Source: JBCDCU01 sp039180865
GTDB taxonomy: Bacteria; Pseudomonadota; Alphaproteobacteria; Rhizobiales; JACESI01
Direction of reading: 5' to 3'
Assembly (NCBI GenBank): GCA_039180865.1
Contig: JBCDCZ010000132.1
Coordinates: 1-11,803, forward strand
DNA: 11,803 bases
Part shown: positions 6,250 through 11,803 of the stretch, one piece after another
Layout of the letters: each line of letters begins with the position of its first letter
Position numbering within the stretch: position 1 is the first letter of the stretch
The notes under the pieces: model-generated
What the model saw: the letters and a program-made list of their open reading frames with translations, nothing else
Databases searched by the model: none
What the model was told of the DNA's origin: nothing
Program-made: the position numbers and the translations under genes

Positions 6250-6501
6250 TTAGCGCTGGCAGGCGTAGCCCGCAGCCGCATAGGCCGCGGATCGTGCCTC
6301 TGCAAAAATGGAAGTCGCCGGTCTGTGGCCGGTCGGCAAACCGGTTTGCGCCGCTTGCCCGGACCGCGGCATAAGCCGGGTGAGCATTGCGTAAATCAGG
6401 CAAAGCACGAAAGAGACTGCGAGGATGAGCCGAAACTCCCACGCTTCTTCCATACTGGCCCTTGCAAACGAGCCTCGGGGCTTCTGTTTCAACAAAGACA
6501 T
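6250..6501 (-). CDS. pufQ: PufQ-like bacteriochlorophyll synthesis/delivery protein
   Basis: This 83-residue protein has one transmembrane segment (about residues 23-42, EFRLILAVSFVLCLIYAML) and a basic N-terminus. After the span comes a polar linker and a conserved-looking IFAEARSAAYAAAGYACQR end. Position between bchZ and pufB, size and the EF...-helix-R..P layout fit PufQ, a small membrane protein of the puf operon needed for bacteriochlorophyll accumulation and proposed to handle its precursors. Sequence similarity to Rhodobacter PufQ is only general. The start at 6501 has AGGAGAGG 10 bases upstream. An in-frame ATG at 6543, next to the bchZ stop and behind GGGGAGGG, would add 14 residues (97 total) and cannot be excluded. 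Confidence 0.78.
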   Translation of the reverse strand: MSLLKQKPRGSFARASMEEAWEFRLILAVSFVLCLIYAMLTRLMPRSGQAAQTGLPTGHRPATSIFAEARSAAYAAAGYACQR

Positions 6502-6543
6502 TGCTGTGTTTCCTCTCCTGAACCGCAAGGGTAAAACCGCCAT

Positions 6544-7998
6544 CTAGGCTGCCCTCCCCTGCATGATCTGGTCGTGAGCGCCCCGAACACGCTCGACCGT
6601 TACGCGCTGTGCCCCCGCACCGCGCGTCGCTGCCTCCGCAGCATCCCGCAGCCTCTTGACTGCGGAAATTCTGATGAGAATGGGAAGGCTTTCGGCGATC
6701 TCGTCGAGAAGATCGCGCGCGTCATCGTCCCATATTAAAGCCTTGTCCTGCCGGACTGGCGTCGCCTCAACGCGGTCGAGGTCGCTTTCAAGCGGCAGAA
6801 TATTGAAGAGCGCATCAAAGAGGCCATTGCAGACCTCCTGCACCAGATAGCTTGCTCCCTGATACCCCATGAAGGGTGTCCCGGTGTGACGGCGGATAAT
6901 CGCGCCCGGGAAGGAGGCCGGGATGTAGATCGAACGGGCCCCTTGGTCCGCAAGATACATGCGCTCGTTGTAGGAACCGAACAATATCAGCGGGGTGTTC
7001 TCAGCGATCGCATCTTTGACGACGGCATTATCGGGTTTAACGCCCGCCGACCGTGCATAGGCAAAAGTGCAAGGAAGACCAAGATCGTCTTCAAGATACT
7101 GGCGCACGCCACGGGCATACGTTTCGCCAGCGACAATACCGAAACTGGCGGTTCCGAAGAAATCCTGGGTAACGGACCGCCAAAGATCCCACATTGGTTT
7201 CAGCGTCGTATGTTTCTCGCGCTCGATGAACGGTTCGGGATCAAGACCTGTGAGTTCGCCCAGCGCGCGCAGGAAGCTGGTGGTCGAATGAATACCGATC
7301 GGCGCCTGGAGATAGGGACGCTCAAGCGCCTCACAGAGCAGGCGACCATATTCCCGGTACATACAGATATTGACGTCGGCATTGGCAAGCTTTGAAACAT
7401 CAGCAAGATGCGAAGTGAGCGGGAAGACCATATTGATCTCGGCGCCGATCCCCTCGACAAGACGGCGAACCTCGTGAAGATCCGAAGCCTGGTTGAACAT
7501 GCCGTAGGCAGGTCCGATAATGTTGACCTTGGGTGCTTCGCCGTCCTTGCGTTTACGCACGGGTACCCGACCTTTTTTCGGACCATATTCTGTCCAGAGC
7601 CATTTCAAGGCCCGGTCAGCGCTCTGCCACTGGTCTTCGTCAATCGTGCGCGGCAGGAAGCGCTGCACATTCGCGCCCTCAGGCGTCACACCGCCACCGA
7701 TCATCTCAGCAATCGATCCGGTGACAACGACGGCCGGAAGGTTCGGATCAAGAACGGCACGTGCCCGCTTCATGGCGGTTTCCGTGCCGGTCTGGCCGAG
7801 TTCGTCTTCACCAAGGCCGGTGACGACGATTGGAAGTTCATGCGGTGGAAGCGCATCAGTATAATGAAGAACCGATGTGACGGGGAGATTCTCGCATCCG
7901 ACTGGACCATCGATAATCACCTGAAGGCCCTTGATCGCCGTGAAAACGTAGACCGATCCCCAATAACCACCTGCCCTGTCGTGATCGAGGATCAGCAT
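6544..7998 (-). CDS. bchZ: Chlorophyllide a reductase subunit Z
   Basis: This 484-residue protein is a nitrogenase NifK/BchB-like subunit of chlorophyllide a oxidoreductase, which reduces the C7=C8 bond of the chlorin ring to give a bacteriochlorin. It starts MLILDHDRAGGYWGSVYVFTAIKG, followed by VIIDGPVGCENLPVTSVLHYTDALPPHELPIVVTG. C35 in GPVGCENLP is the expected single-cysteine cluster ligand from the Z side. It has the usual length and a C-terminal ISAVKRLRDAAE motif. It forms the catalytic heterotetramer with BchY and receives electrons from BchX. The ATG at 7998 has GGGGAGG upstream and overlaps the bchY stop by 7 bases, suggesting translational coupling. pufQ follows on the same transcript, linking pigment synthesis and puf expression. 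Confidence 0.97.
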   Translation of the reverse strand: MLILDHDRAGGYWGSVYVFTAIKGLQVIIDGPVGCENLPVTSVLHYTDALPPHELPIVVTGLGEDELGQTGTETAMKRARAVLDPNLPAVVVTGSIAEMIGGGVTPEGANVQRFLPRTIDEDQWQSADRALKWLWTEYGPKKGRVPVRKRKDGEAPKVNIIGPAYGMFNQASDLHEVRRLVEGIGAEINMVFPLTSHLADVSKLANADVNICMYREYGRLLCEALERPYLQAPIGIHSTTSFLRALGELTGLDPEPFIEREKHTTLKPMWDLWRSVTQDFFGTASFGIVAGETYARGVRQYLEDDLGLPCTFAYARSAGVKPDNAVVKDAIAENTPLILFGSYNERMYLADQGARSIYIPASFPGAIIRRHTGTPFMGYQGASYLVQEVCNGLFDALFNILPLESDLDRVEATPVRQDKALIWDDDARDLLDEIAESLPILIRISAVKRLRDAAEAATRGAGAQRVTVERVRGAHDQIMQGRAA

Positions 7999-9617
7999 CC
8001 GACTGCCTCCCCTGCATCAACCGCGTTCTTCGCCTTTGCGGCGCGGTTCGCGAATTTTCTGGCGAAGGCCTCGTTTTCCTGCGGCACATCTTCCCAGACA
8101 CCGCTCGCATGACCGGTGCCGACGCCTTCGAAGAAATCCGTCATGCGTTCGAAGCGCGCTTTGTTGCCGATTGCAGCATTCACAACGTCCGCAAGGGACC
8201 CGGCACCCGCGACACCCATGAGAGGTCGCGCTGAAATGAGATTGGTGAAATAAAGGCCTGGAATCGCCTTTTCTTTTGCCTTTTGGACGACCGGCGTCGT
8301 GCCGATTGCAAGGTCGGGCTTGAAGGCGTCCATCGCCGCGCAATCGTTCTCGAGTGACGCGCGATATTGCACCTCGACACCCCGGGAGGTCAGCCACTCA
8401 CGATCAGCCTCTGAGTAGGGTGTTTTCGGACAGGCCGTGCCGACGTAAGGCACCTCCGCGCCGCTCTCAATAAGGAGACGCGCGACCAGAAGTTCCGAGC
8501 CCTCGTAGCCGGAAAGCGTGATCCTGCCTTTGATCGGTTTGGCAGAAAGTGCGCCCCTGATGGCGGGTAATACACCGGCTTTCGCTTGATCGATTGCCGC
8601 CTCGGGCACATTACAAGCGCGGCCAATGGCGGAGAGCCAATCGGCAGTTCCCTCGACACCGACCGGCGCGGAGCCGACTATGGCGCGGCCTGCTTCTTTG
8701 AATTCCCTGAAACTTGCCGTGTAAAACGGATGGATCGCAGCAACTGCGGCGCAATCCAAAGCGGCATAGAGTTCGCGCCACTCACGGGTTGGTACGACAG
8801 GCCCGGCAGCCAACCCAAGCGGTTCCAGCATCCGACCGATGATGACCGGATCAGCAGGGAACATTTCTCCGACGAGCGTAACGGTCGGCTTGCCATCATT
8901 GGCGGCATGATTACGCGGCGCCTGCACTGGTCCCGCGGCAGCTTCCTGGCGCGCATAGGCAAGCATGGCGCCCGCCAGAATGTCTTTCGCTTCCGCATGG
9001 GTTGGAACACCGAAGCCTGGAACATCGATCCCGATGATCCTGACCCCATTGATTTCTTTTGGCAAAATCTGCAACGGCACACCTGAAGCGGTGGGCACAC
9101 AGAGGTTAGTCACAACGATCGCATCATAGCGCTCTGGATCGGCCATCTCATGGACGGCATCACGAATGTCTTCGAAGAGCTTGCCGGTCACGAGAGACTC
9201 GGAATTGAACGGCACATACCCGACCGAACGACGGGCACCGTAAAAGTGGGACGTAAACGTCAGTCCGTAAACACAACAGGCTGAGCCTGAGAGGATCGTC
9301 GCCGTGCGTCGCATGCGAAGCCCGACCCGAAGCGAGCCGAATGCCGGGCACATGCTTTGCGGCTGGTCATGCGGACCTTGCGGATAATCTTCTTGATAAC
9401 GCTTCAGGATATCGGATTTTCCGGCCTTTTCGGCGGCCTCGCGCATCAGCGCGGAACCGCCATGGCACCCGCCTTCCGCGTTAGCCAACTCCGGAGCTGT
9501 TTCGCCAGCGGCGCGCGCTGCATCAATCTCAGCAGCATTCGTCACTTCACCGGCAACGTCATAAGCGACTTCCGGTGTGCTGTCCTTCTCGCTATCTGAT
9601 GGCCGCTGCCCTTCCAT
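7992..9617 (-). CDS. bchY: Chlorophyllide a reductase subunit Y
   Basis: From the ATG at 9617 the protein has 541 residues. It is the NifD/BchN-like subunit of chlorophyllide a reductase. Cysteines C90 (SMCPAFGSLR), C115 (GSACCVYGL) and C173 (TNLCVPTASG) have the spacing expected for the three BchY ligands of the [4Fe-4S] cluster shared with BchZ. The first 45 residues are acidic and alanine-rich, probably a poorly conserved extension, followed by the GGCHGGSALMREAAEKAGKSDILKRY block. The start at 9617 is preferred because AGGAGAAGG sits just upstream. A GTG at 9635 overlapping the bchX stop would add six residues but places that ribosome binding site inside the coding region. The gene lies 14 bases after bchX and overlaps bchZ by 7. 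Confidence 0.97.
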   Translation of the reverse strand: MEGQRPSDSEKDSTPEVAYDVAGEVTNAAEIDAARAAGETAPELANAEGGCHGGSALMREAAEKAGKSDILKRYQEDYPQGPHDQPQSMCPAFGSLRVGLRMRRTATILSGSACCVYGLTFTSHFYGARRSVGYVPFNSESLVTGKLFEDIRDAVHEMADPERYDAIVVTNLCVPTASGVPLQILPKEINGVRIIGIDVPGFGVPTHAEAKDILAGAMLAYARQEAAAGPVQAPRNHAANDGKPTVTLVGEMFPADPVIIGRMLEPLGLAAGPVVPTREWRELYAALDCAAVAAIHPFYTASFREFKEAGRAIVGSAPVGVEGTADWLSAIGRACNVPEAAIDQAKAGVLPAIRGALSAKPIKGRITLSGYEGSELLVARLLIESGAEVPYVGTACPKTPYSEADREWLTSRGVEVQYRASLENDCAAMDAFKPDLAIGTTPVVQKAKEKAIPGLYFTNLISARPLMGVAGAGSLADVVNAAIGNKARFERMTDFFEGVGTGHASGVWEDVPQENEAFARKFANRAAKAKNAVDAGEAVGC

Positions 9618-9631
9618 TAGTCCTTCTCCTC

Positions 9632-10654
9632 TCACGCCTTGTCGTAGATGACTTCAAGAGAGGGTTTGTTGAGTGTTGCCGCGTCGCACATATCGTCGAT
9701 CGTTGCTGGCTCGAGGACGAAGTCGGCCCCGGTCTCATCGCTTGAAAAGAGACCAAGAAGCCCATCCTGATCCAGTGAGGCGGGCAAGACCGGCTCAGCC
9801 GAAATCATGTTCTGCGAGAGTTCATCAAAAAGCGGTCCCCATTCGCTCTCGGGATAGCCGATGATTTGATAGTTCGCGCTTTTGCGGCGAATATCTTCAT
9901 TCTGGGGGATTGCCGCGAGGACCGGAATACCAACAGCTTTGGCGAAAGCCTGCGCTTCACCCGTGCCGTCATCCTTGTTGATGAGCATGCCCGCAACGCC
10001 GACATTACCGCCAAGCTTGCGGAAGTACTCGACCGCCGAGCAGACATTGTTTGCGACATAAAGCGATTGAAGGTCATTCGATCCGACGACGATCACCTTC
10101 TGACACATGTCGCGCGCTATCGGCAGGCCAAAGCCGCCGCAGACGACGTCGCCAAGGAAATCAAGCAGCACATAATCAAAATCCCAATCATGGAAACCGA
10201 GTTTTTCCAGGATTTCGAAACCGTGGATGATGCCACGCCCGCCACAGCCACGGCCAACATCCGGGCCGCCAAGCTCCATCGCAAAGACGCCGTCGCGCTT
10301 GAAGCAGACGTCGGAGATCGTCACATCTTCGCCAGCGGCTTTCTTCTTCGACGACGTTTCAATGATGGTCGGGCAGGATCGCCCACCGAAGAGCAGCGAC
10401 GTCGTATCGCTTTTTGGATCGCAACCAATGAGAAGGACCTTCTTGCCCTTCTGCGCGAGCATGTAGGAGAGGTTTGCAAGCGAGAAGCTTTTCCCGATAC
10501 CGCCCTTGCCGTAAATCGCAATGATCTGCGTTTCTTTCTTAACCGGTCCTGTGTGAACCGGATCGGGCTCAAGGGCGGCTTCTTCCCGCAAACGCTCTGC
10601 CGGATCAGCGACTTCGTTTATCTCCTCTGAAATGCGATGCAGGTCTTCAATCAT
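9632..10654 (-). CDS. bchX: Chlorophyllide a reductase iron protein (subunit X)
   Basis: From the ATG at 10654 the protein has 340 residues. It is the NifH/BchL-like ATPase that passes electrons to BchYZ. The sequence shows a P-loop, YGKGGIGKSFSLANLSYML (Walker A GKGGIGKS at 49-56), the LLIGCDPKSDTT switch region (74-85), and two cysteines that bridge the subunits of the homodimer through a [4Fe-4S] cluster: C137 (GRGCGGRGI) and C172 (LGDVVCGGFGLPIA). The first 40 residues before the P-loop are an acidic extension typical of BchX. The ATG at 10654 overlaps the bchC stop (ATGA) and has GGAGG 8 bases upstream. A TTG at 10669 would add five residues but includes the ribosome binding site, so it is rejected. 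Confidence 0.98.
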   Translation of the reverse strand: MIEDLHRISEEINEVADPAERLREEAALEPDPVHTGPVKKETQIIAIYGKGGIGKSFSLANLSYMLAQKGKKVLLIGCDPKSDTTSLLFGGRSCPTIIETSSKKKAAGEDVTISDVCFKRDGVFAMELGGPDVGRGCGGRGIIHGFEILEKLGFHDWDFDYVLLDFLGDVVCGGFGLPIARDMCQKVIVVGSNDLQSLYVANNVCSAVEYFRKLGGNVGVAGMLINKDDGTGEAQAFAKAVGIPVLAAIPQNEDIRRKSANYQIIGYPESEWGPLFDELSQNMISAEPVLPASLDQDGLLGLFSSDETGADFVLEPATIDDMCDAATLNKPSLEVIYDKA

Positions 10655-11592
10655 GAACAGCGCCTCCAATCGAGGATCATTTTCAGGCAGCCAGCATCAT
10701 TGAAGGCTGTGTCGTAAGCAGAGACGGCATCAAGCGCGTCGCAGGTATGGGTGATCAGGCCGTCGAGCGGCAGGCGGCCGCTTGCGATCAAATGAATGAC
10801 GTCTTCGAGATCCTGCGGTTTCCATTCAGCCGCAATCCGAAATCGCGCTTCTTTCATGAAGGCGGGCGGAAACGCGAAGCTAAGGGGATTGGAATAGAAA
10901 CCGGCAAGCACGATCTCGCCGTTTCGCGCAAGGACCGAGACCGCCCGGTCGATAATGCCGCTGTCGCCGCTCACATCGTAGATGCTTCTGTAGTCACGGC
11001 GCTGATCTTGATCCGGATGGATAACACGGTAGCCGTAATTCGTCGCCATCCGCTCTGGCGCGATCTCCCAAACGGTTGGGACACCACCTCCAAGCGCTGT
11101 TGTTAACCGGGCCATCAGCCTGCCCAGAACACCATGACCTACAATCAGATCGGGCAATACGGCATCTCGCATGGCGAGCGCATGGTATGCAGTCGCGGCC
11201 AGTGCCAGCAAAATCCCATTCACTCCGAGATCATCCCTAATCACCGTAGTGCGAGCGCCAGGGACAACGATCTTTGCGGCAGCTCCACCGAACAGGCCGT
11301 GTACTTTGCCGTAGCAACGAGCGCCAGGCACAAAAACATGATCACCAGCGGAACGGCCAGAATTCGAGCCAGCCTGACGGACGACTCCGACCGCTTCATA
11401 GCCTGGTACGAGCGGATAGCCCATCCCGGGGAAAGGCGGCATTTTACCGGTGAATAAGAGCCGTTCTGTGCCGGTACTGACACCACTCCAGGTGACGTCA
11501 ACAACCACATCGTCATCGCACGCCGGAGCTAGATCGACCTCACTTAAGCCCAGCTTTTCTGGCTCTTCAAGAACAACGGCAAGCGTTTGCAT
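10651..11592 (-). CDS. bchC: Bacteriochlorophyllide a dehydrogenase (3-hydroxyethyl oxidising)
   Basis: This 313-residue protein resembles medium-chain alcohol dehydrogenases and oxidises the C3 1-hydroxyethyl group of the bacteriochlorin to acetyl, near the end of bacteriochlorophyllide a synthesis. It shows an N-terminal GroES-like half (TWSGVSTGTERLLFTGKMPPFPGMGYPLVPGYEAVGVV, 34-71), GDHVFVPGARCYG (83-95), and a dinucleotide-binding turn, VGHGVLGRLMARL (151-163). The start is the ATG at 11592. A GTG directly before it (11595) is possible but less likely. The nearest purine-rich ribosome binding site (GAGGGGAGG, about 11617-11625) is unusually far upstream, so initiation may be weak or use a different signal. 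It is the first gene after an intergenic promoter, runs into bchX by a 4-base overlap, and follows crtF. Confidence 0.95.
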   Translation of the reverse strand: MQTLAVVLEEPEKLGLSEVDLAPACDDDVVVDVTWSGVSTGTERLLFTGKMPPFPGMGYPLVPGYEAVGVVRQAGSNSGRSAGDHVFVPGARCYGKVHGLFGGAAAKIVVPGARTTVIRDDLGVNGILLALAATAYHALAMRDAVLPDLIVGHGVLGRLMARLTTALGGGVPTVWEIAPERMATNYGYRVIHPDQDQRRDYRSIYDVSGDSGIIDRAVSVLARNGEIVLAGFYSNPLSFAFPPAFMKEARFRIAAEWKPQDLEDVIHLIASGRLPLDGLITHTCDALDAVSAYDTAFNDAGCLKMILDWRRCS

Positions 11593-11640
11593 CACTATGG
11601 CGGGCGCTAACCCTACCTCCCCTCAAAATCGGAAAACCCG

Positions 11641-11668
11641 ATTAAAATCCAGCATATATGCATGTCAA
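11641..11668 (-). promoter_or_regulatory. Predicted sigma70-type promoter for bchC
   Basis: On the - strand, TTGACA (11668-11663) is a perfect -35 box. After a 16-base spacer comes TTTAAT (11646-11641), a five-of-six match to TATAAT. Transcription would begin near 11630-11635, about 40 bases before bchC. The -35 box lies inside the PpsR palindrome, so repressor binding would block RNA polymerase. The spacer contains a perfect palindrome, GCATATATGC (11652-11661). The promoter would drive bchCXYZ and, by readthrough, puf. Confidence 0.7.
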
Positions 11669-11680
11669 AATAATTTGACA
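11663..11680. promoter_or_regulatory. PpsR/CrtJ operator (TGT-N12-ACA palindrome)
   Basis: TGTCAAAATAATTTGACA is an almost perfect inverted repeat matching the TGT-N12-ACA recognition site of PpsR/CrtJ, the redox- and light-responsive repressor of bch, crt and some puf/puc genes in purple bacteria. It overlaps the predicted bchC -35 box, as in the well-studied Rhodobacter bchC promoters. No second full-consensus site was found in this gap, although PpsR often binds paired sites. PpsR itself is not encoded in the window. Confidence 0.85.
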
Positions 11681-11693
11681 CAAACTATTGCCT

Positions 11694-11724
11694 AAAAAAT
11701 CGACACTAATACTTATCCATTAGT
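11694..11724 (-). terminator. Weak hairpin plus T run after crtF
   Basis: ACTAAT (11705-11710) and ATTAGT (11719-11724) form a 6-bp AT-only stem that spans the crtF stop codon. On the - strand it is followed, after five bases, by TTTTTT (11694-11699). It could be a leaky terminator that leaves crtF partly coupled to bchC, but the stem is weak and it may have no function. Confidence 0.25.
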
Positions 11725-11803
11725 AATGAGTGCGCTGGTCAGCATCGGACTGCGGGTCTTCAGAACACGGAATTGGCGGAAGCCAGCCGTCTTCAACAAC
11801 GCA
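11713..11803 (-). CDS. crtF: Demethylspheroidene O-methyltransferase, C-terminal fragment (partial at window end)
   Basis: Read on the - strand from the window end, 29 codons precede a TAA stop (11713-11715): ALLKTAGFRQFRVLKTRSPM followed by LTSALITNG. The pattern LL..AGF..v.v..T..pm.tS is the usual C-terminus of SAM-dependent O-methyltransferases of the CrtF type. CrtF methylates the C1 hydroxyl of acyclic carotenoids to give the methoxy group of spheroidene and related pigments. crtF directly before bchC is one of the most conserved neighbourhoods in purple-bacterial photosynthesis clusters. Only the tail is visible, so the name rests on this tail plus synteny. The gap to bchC is about 120 bases and contains the bchC promoter. 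Confidence 0.78.
   Translation of the reverse strand, partial: ALLKTAGFRQFRVLKTRSPMLTSALITNG

Noticed and set aside
6117..6305. 62-residue - strand frame overlapping the end of pufQ and the pufQ-pufB gap
   Set aside because: Overlaps pufQ out of frame, with no membrane span or family motif; pufB has its own strong start downstream.
6485..6500. TGT-N10-ACA near the start of pufQ
   Set aside because: Wrong spacing for PpsR/CrtJ and inside the pufQ coding region.
7408..8112. 234-residue + strand frame opposite bchZ/bchY
   Set aside because: Antisense to the reductase genes and spans their junction; no independent support.
9866..10630. 254-residue + strand frame opposite bchX
   Set aside because: Antisense to an unmistakable bchX; no recognisable protein features or ribosome binding site.

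Overview
This window is part of a photosynthesis gene cluster from a purple, anoxygenic phototrophic proteobacterium. It is almost certainly an alphaproteobacterium, probably an aerobic or facultative phototroph. The evidence is gene content (reaction centre L and M, LH1 alpha and beta, chlorophyllide a reductase BchXYZ, BchC, PuhE, an aerobic-cyclase C-terminus, ALA synthase, spheroidene monooxygenase), the conserved gene order, a moderately high GC content and strong AGGAGG-type ribosome binding sites. The genus cannot be fixed from the sequence alone. Every substantial gene belongs to a known photosynthesis family and I see no evidence of a new system. The points of interest are in architecture and regulation.

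Left arm, + strand (1-3241): the 3' end of acsF (aerobic Mg-protoporphyrin monomethyl ester cyclase), puhE (photocomplex assembly membrane protein), hemA (5-aminolevulinate synthase, the tetrapyrrole entry step) and crtA (spheroidene monooxygenase). This is the usual tail of the puh superoperon with crtA added. Middle (3242-3792): a gap of about 550 bases between convergent crtA and pufM. It holds an elaborate inverted-repeat structure, a strong intrinsic terminator facing the puf operon, and a doubtful short reading frame.

Right arm, - strand (11803 down to 3793): the 3' end of crtF, an intergenic promoter with a textbook TGT-N12-ACA PpsR/CrtJ palindrome, then bchC-bchX-bchY-bchZ-pufQ-pufB-pufA-pufL-pufM. 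The bch genes overlap or nearly abut. The puf part has intercistronic hairpins, most clearly between pufA and pufL, where puf mRNA is known to be differentially stabilised in Rhodobacter.

How it works together: HemA feeds 5-aminolevulinate into tetrapyrrole synthesis, AcsF closes the fifth ring, BchXYZ reduces the chlorin to the bacteriochlorin, and BchC oxidises the hydroxyethyl side chain on the way to bacteriochlorophyll a. PufQ and PuhE support pigment delivery and complex assembly. PufL/PufM with PufB/PufA form the RC-LH1 core. CrtF and CrtA modify spheroidene-series carotenoids, with CrtA adding a keto group when oxygen is present. The puf operon ends at pufM, with no pufX or pufC next to it. 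PufA and PufB resemble the Rhodospirillum rubrum type, including a C-terminal extension on PufB. This suggests a PufX-free core complex whose reaction centre is reduced by a cytochrome encoded elsewhere.
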